Under the pieces are notes generated by a model. The model ran no database searches, was not told where the DNA came from, and worked only from the letters and a program-made list of their open reading frames with translations. From an uncultured Bacteroidales bacterium (GTDB lineage Bacteria > Bacteroidota > Bacteroidia > Bacteroidales > Lentimicrobiaceae), in NCBI GenBank assembly GCA_937864935.1, contig CALMDN010000379.1:1-7270 (forward strand): a stretch of DNA of 7,270 nucleotides, given 5' to 3'. Position 1 is the stretch's first letter; each line of letters begins with the position of its first letter. The translations under genes were made by a program, and so were the position numbers. Positions 6,126-7,270 of the stretch are shown here, piece after piece.

Positions 6126-6167
6126 GATGGGATCGTTTACAGTTTCTGCTTTTACCTTAATTCTATC

Positions 6168-6199
6168 CAAACCTAAGCGATTTTATAATACCCCGCAAA
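6168..6199 (-). promoter_or_regulatory. Bacteroidota -33/-7 promoter for the MBL hydrolase
   Basis: On the minus strand TTTG (6199-6196) is followed after 20 bases by TAGGTTTG (6175-6168). Both match the Bacteroidota primary sigma consensus TTTG...TAnnTTTG at normal spacing. Transcription would start near 6162, giving a leader of roughly 35-40 bases before the ATG at 6125. This is the best promoter in the window and excludes the upstream TTG as a start codon. Confidence 0.75.
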
Positions 6200-6208
6200 C
6201 AGAAAGTG

Positions 6209-6237
6209 TTAAATATCAAGGATCATTGATGATTTAA
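6209..6237. promoter_or_regulatory. Imperfect palindrome, candidate operator between divergent promoters
   Basis: TTAAAT (6209-6214) plus ATCAA (6215-6219) pairs with TTGAT (6226-6230) and ATTTAA (6232-6237), with only G6231 bulged and a 6-base centre, GGATCA. The nested ATCATTGATGAT (6222-6233) is itself an inverted repeat. The element sits 9 bases upstream of the -33 box of the minus-strand hydrolase promoter, a position suiting a regulator. No T-run follows on either side, so it is not a terminator. Protein binding is inferred. Confidence 0.4.
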
Positions 6238-6353
6238 AGCGAATCAGAAAACACCATCCCTGATGGGCAGTGCTACGGAAGGCAGAACGGGGATGTTGTC
6301 AGGAAGGGAGGGTCAATGTTGCCGGCCGATATAGAAAACAGACCAAAAATTGA

Positions 6354-6361
6354 TACATTTG
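6354..6361 (+). promoter_or_regulatory. -7 promoter element for the nucleoside recognition gene
   Basis: TACATTTG matches TAnnTTTG exactly and lies 27 bases before the ATG at 6389, which would give a leader of about 20 bases. No clear -33 TTTG is found at the expected distance (around 6330), so this is a partial promoter match. Confidence 0.5.
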
Positions 6362-6388
6362 ACTATTCTTGCAAGCAGGCATTGGCTT

Positions 6389-7270
6389 ATGGTTTTAAAC
6401 TACATCTGGATAGCATTTTTTCTGATCGCATTTGTTGTCGGCCTTATCCGGCTGATCTTCGGTGGCGACACCCTGATCTTCACCGAAATGATGGGGGCCA
6501 CCTTCGATATGGCCAAAACCGGTTTTGAAATATCGCTCGGGCTTACCGGGGTGATGACCCTGTGGATGGGACTGATGAAGGTTGGTGAAGCCGGAGGCAT
6601 TGTCAACCTCATGTCGCGGGCAGTGGGGCCCTTGTTCAGCCGGCTGTTTCCCGAAATTCCGAAAGGCCACCCGGCCAGCGGATCCATCATGATGAACATC
6701 GCTGCCAACCTGCTGGGGCTCGACAATGCCGCCACTCCACTGGGTTTAAAGGCGATGACTCAGCTGCAGGAGATCAACAGGGAAAAAGACACAGCCTCCA
6801 ATGCCATGATCATGTTCCTGGTGCTGAATGCATCGGGGCTCACCCTGATCCCGGTGAGCATCATGGTTTACCGTGCCCAGCTCGGGGCAGCCGATCCCTC
6901 GGATGTGTTCATCCCCATCCTGCTGGCCACCTTCTGTTCAACCCTCACCGGTATCATCGTTGTATCGCTTTTCCAGAAGATCAACCTGTTCAACCGGGTG
7001 GTGCTGGCTTACCTGGGAGGCTTCACCCTGCTGGTTGCCACCATCATCTGGTATTTCAGCACCATATCGCAGCAACAGGTTACAGTCATCTCGTCTGTGG
7101 CCGGTAACCTCATTCTCTTCGGCATCATCGTTTCGTTTATACTTCTTGGCGTGGTAAAAAAAATCAACGTTTATGATTCGTTTATCGAAGGGGCAAAGGA
7201 AGGGTTTAACATCAGCATCCGCATTATTCCATATCTGGTGGCGATTCTGGTAGCGGTAGGTGTTTTCAGG
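6389..7270 (+). CDS. Nucleoside recognition domain membrane protein (SpmA/SpmB-like), 3' partial
   Basis: The open frame runs from ATG 6389 through the right edge, giving 294 residues without a stop. It is a polytopic membrane protein of the Gate/nucleoside recognition family. The first part resembles spore maturation protein A: hydrophobic helix at about 4-23, then SLGLTGVMTLWMGLMKVGEAG, and the diagnostic segment HPASGSIMMNIAANLLGLDNAATPLGLKAM at about residues 94-123 (quoted piecewise: HPASGSIMMN, IAANLLGLDN, AATPLGLKAM). Further helices lie at about 139-160, 173-195, 202-224 and 236-255. From about residue 261 the sequence FIEGAKEGFNISIRIIPYL is the typical start of SpmB. The gene therefore encodes an SpmA-SpmB fusion, cut off early in the SpmB half. 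Bacteroidota do not sporulate, so a transport role, perhaps for nucleosides or related solutes, is likelier than spore maturation; the substrate is unknown. It is divergent from the MBL hydrolase gene, with a TAnnTTTG element 27 bases upstream of the start. Confidence 0.9.
   Translation, partial: MVLNYIWIAFFLIAFVVGLIRLIFGGDTLIFTEMMGATFDMAKTGFEISLGLTGVMTLWMGLMKVGEAGGIVNLMSRAVGPLFSRLFPEIPKGHPASGSIMMNIAANLLGLDNAATPLGLKAMTQLQEINREKDTASNAMIMFLVLNASGLTLIPVSIMVYRAQLGAADPSDVFIPILLATFCSTLTGIIVVSLFQKINLFNRVVLAYLGGFTLLVATIIWYFSTISQQQVTVISSVAGNLILFGIIVSFILLGVVKKINVYDSFIEGAKEGFNISIRIIPYLVAILVAVGVFR

Larger units (their letters stand above)
6126..6388. other. Divergent intergenic region between the MBL hydrolase and the nucleoside recognition gene
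   Basis: This 263-base region holds both divergent promoters and a palindrome (each listed separately). A small inverted repeat, CCATC (6254-6258) with GATGG (6262-6266), lies in the middle; CATCCC within it can alternatively pair with GGGATG at 6290-6295. No coding sequence in it resembles a known protein. Confidence 0.6.

Noticed and set aside
6126..6170. Fifteen-residue N-terminal extension of the MBL hydrolase starting at TTG 6170
   Set aside because: The TTG is part of the TAGGTTTG -7 element, so it would lie upstream of the transcript start, and the family N terminus matches the ATG at 6125.
6316..6528. Plus-strand open frame of 70 codons overlapping the start of the nucleoside recognition gene
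   Set aside because: It is in the wrong frame; the frame from ATG 6389 gives a clear SpmA-like protein open to the window edge.
6873..7157. Plus-strand serine/proline-rich open frame of 94 codons
   Set aside because: It overlaps the SpmA-like gene in another frame; its low-complexity composition is typical of an out-of-frame reading.

Overview
The window reads as an ordinary chromosomal segment from a member of the Bacteroidota (Bacteroidetes), probably a Bacteroidales- or Marinilabiliales-like lineage; the genus cannot be fixed from this sequence. The evidence is: Bacteroidota-type promoter elements (TAnnTTTG, in one case with a TTTG about 20 bp upstream), A-rich leaders mostly without Shine-Dalgarno sequences, a tRNA gene without an encoded CCA end, an exbB / small membrane protein / exbD / exbD cluster, and a SpmA-SpmB-type nucleoside recognition protein. 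No mobile element, CRISPR array, integrase or phage gene is visible.

Layout. Bases 37-1887 hold two closely spaced plus-strand genes, a TatD-family metal-dependent hydrolase and a type I (AnsA-like, cytoplasmic) L-asparaginase. A 335-bp non-coding stretch follows (1888-2222), with overlapping inverted repeats and a very AT-rich block, then a tRNA-Ser(GGA) gene (2223-2310). Bases 2400-4629 are a compact four-gene operon encoding an ExbB/TolQ-type proton channel subunit with a signal peptide, a 108-residue three-helix membrane protein of unknown function, and two different ExbD-type subunits. A strong intrinsic terminator (4650-4686) closes it. On the minus strand, converging on that terminator, is a beta-CASP metallo-beta-lactamase RNA hydrolase (4722-6125, corrected start). 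Divergent from it, a nucleoside recognition (SpmA/SpmB-like) membrane protein begins at 6389 and runs off the right edge. The shared 263-bp divergent region carries a good minus-strand promoter, a plausible plus-strand -7 element and an imperfect palindrome that could be an operator.

How the genes fit together. The exb operon is the one clear multi-protein system. ExbB and the two ExbD proteins would form a proton-motive-force-driven inner-membrane motor, probably serving TonB-dependent outer-membrane transport, although no tonB lies in the window. The small membrane protein between exbB and the first exbD is the best candidate here for an undescribed component. The other genes look like independent housekeeping functions: nucleic acid or D-amino-acyl processing (TatD), asparagine catabolism, RNA processing and a putative transporter.
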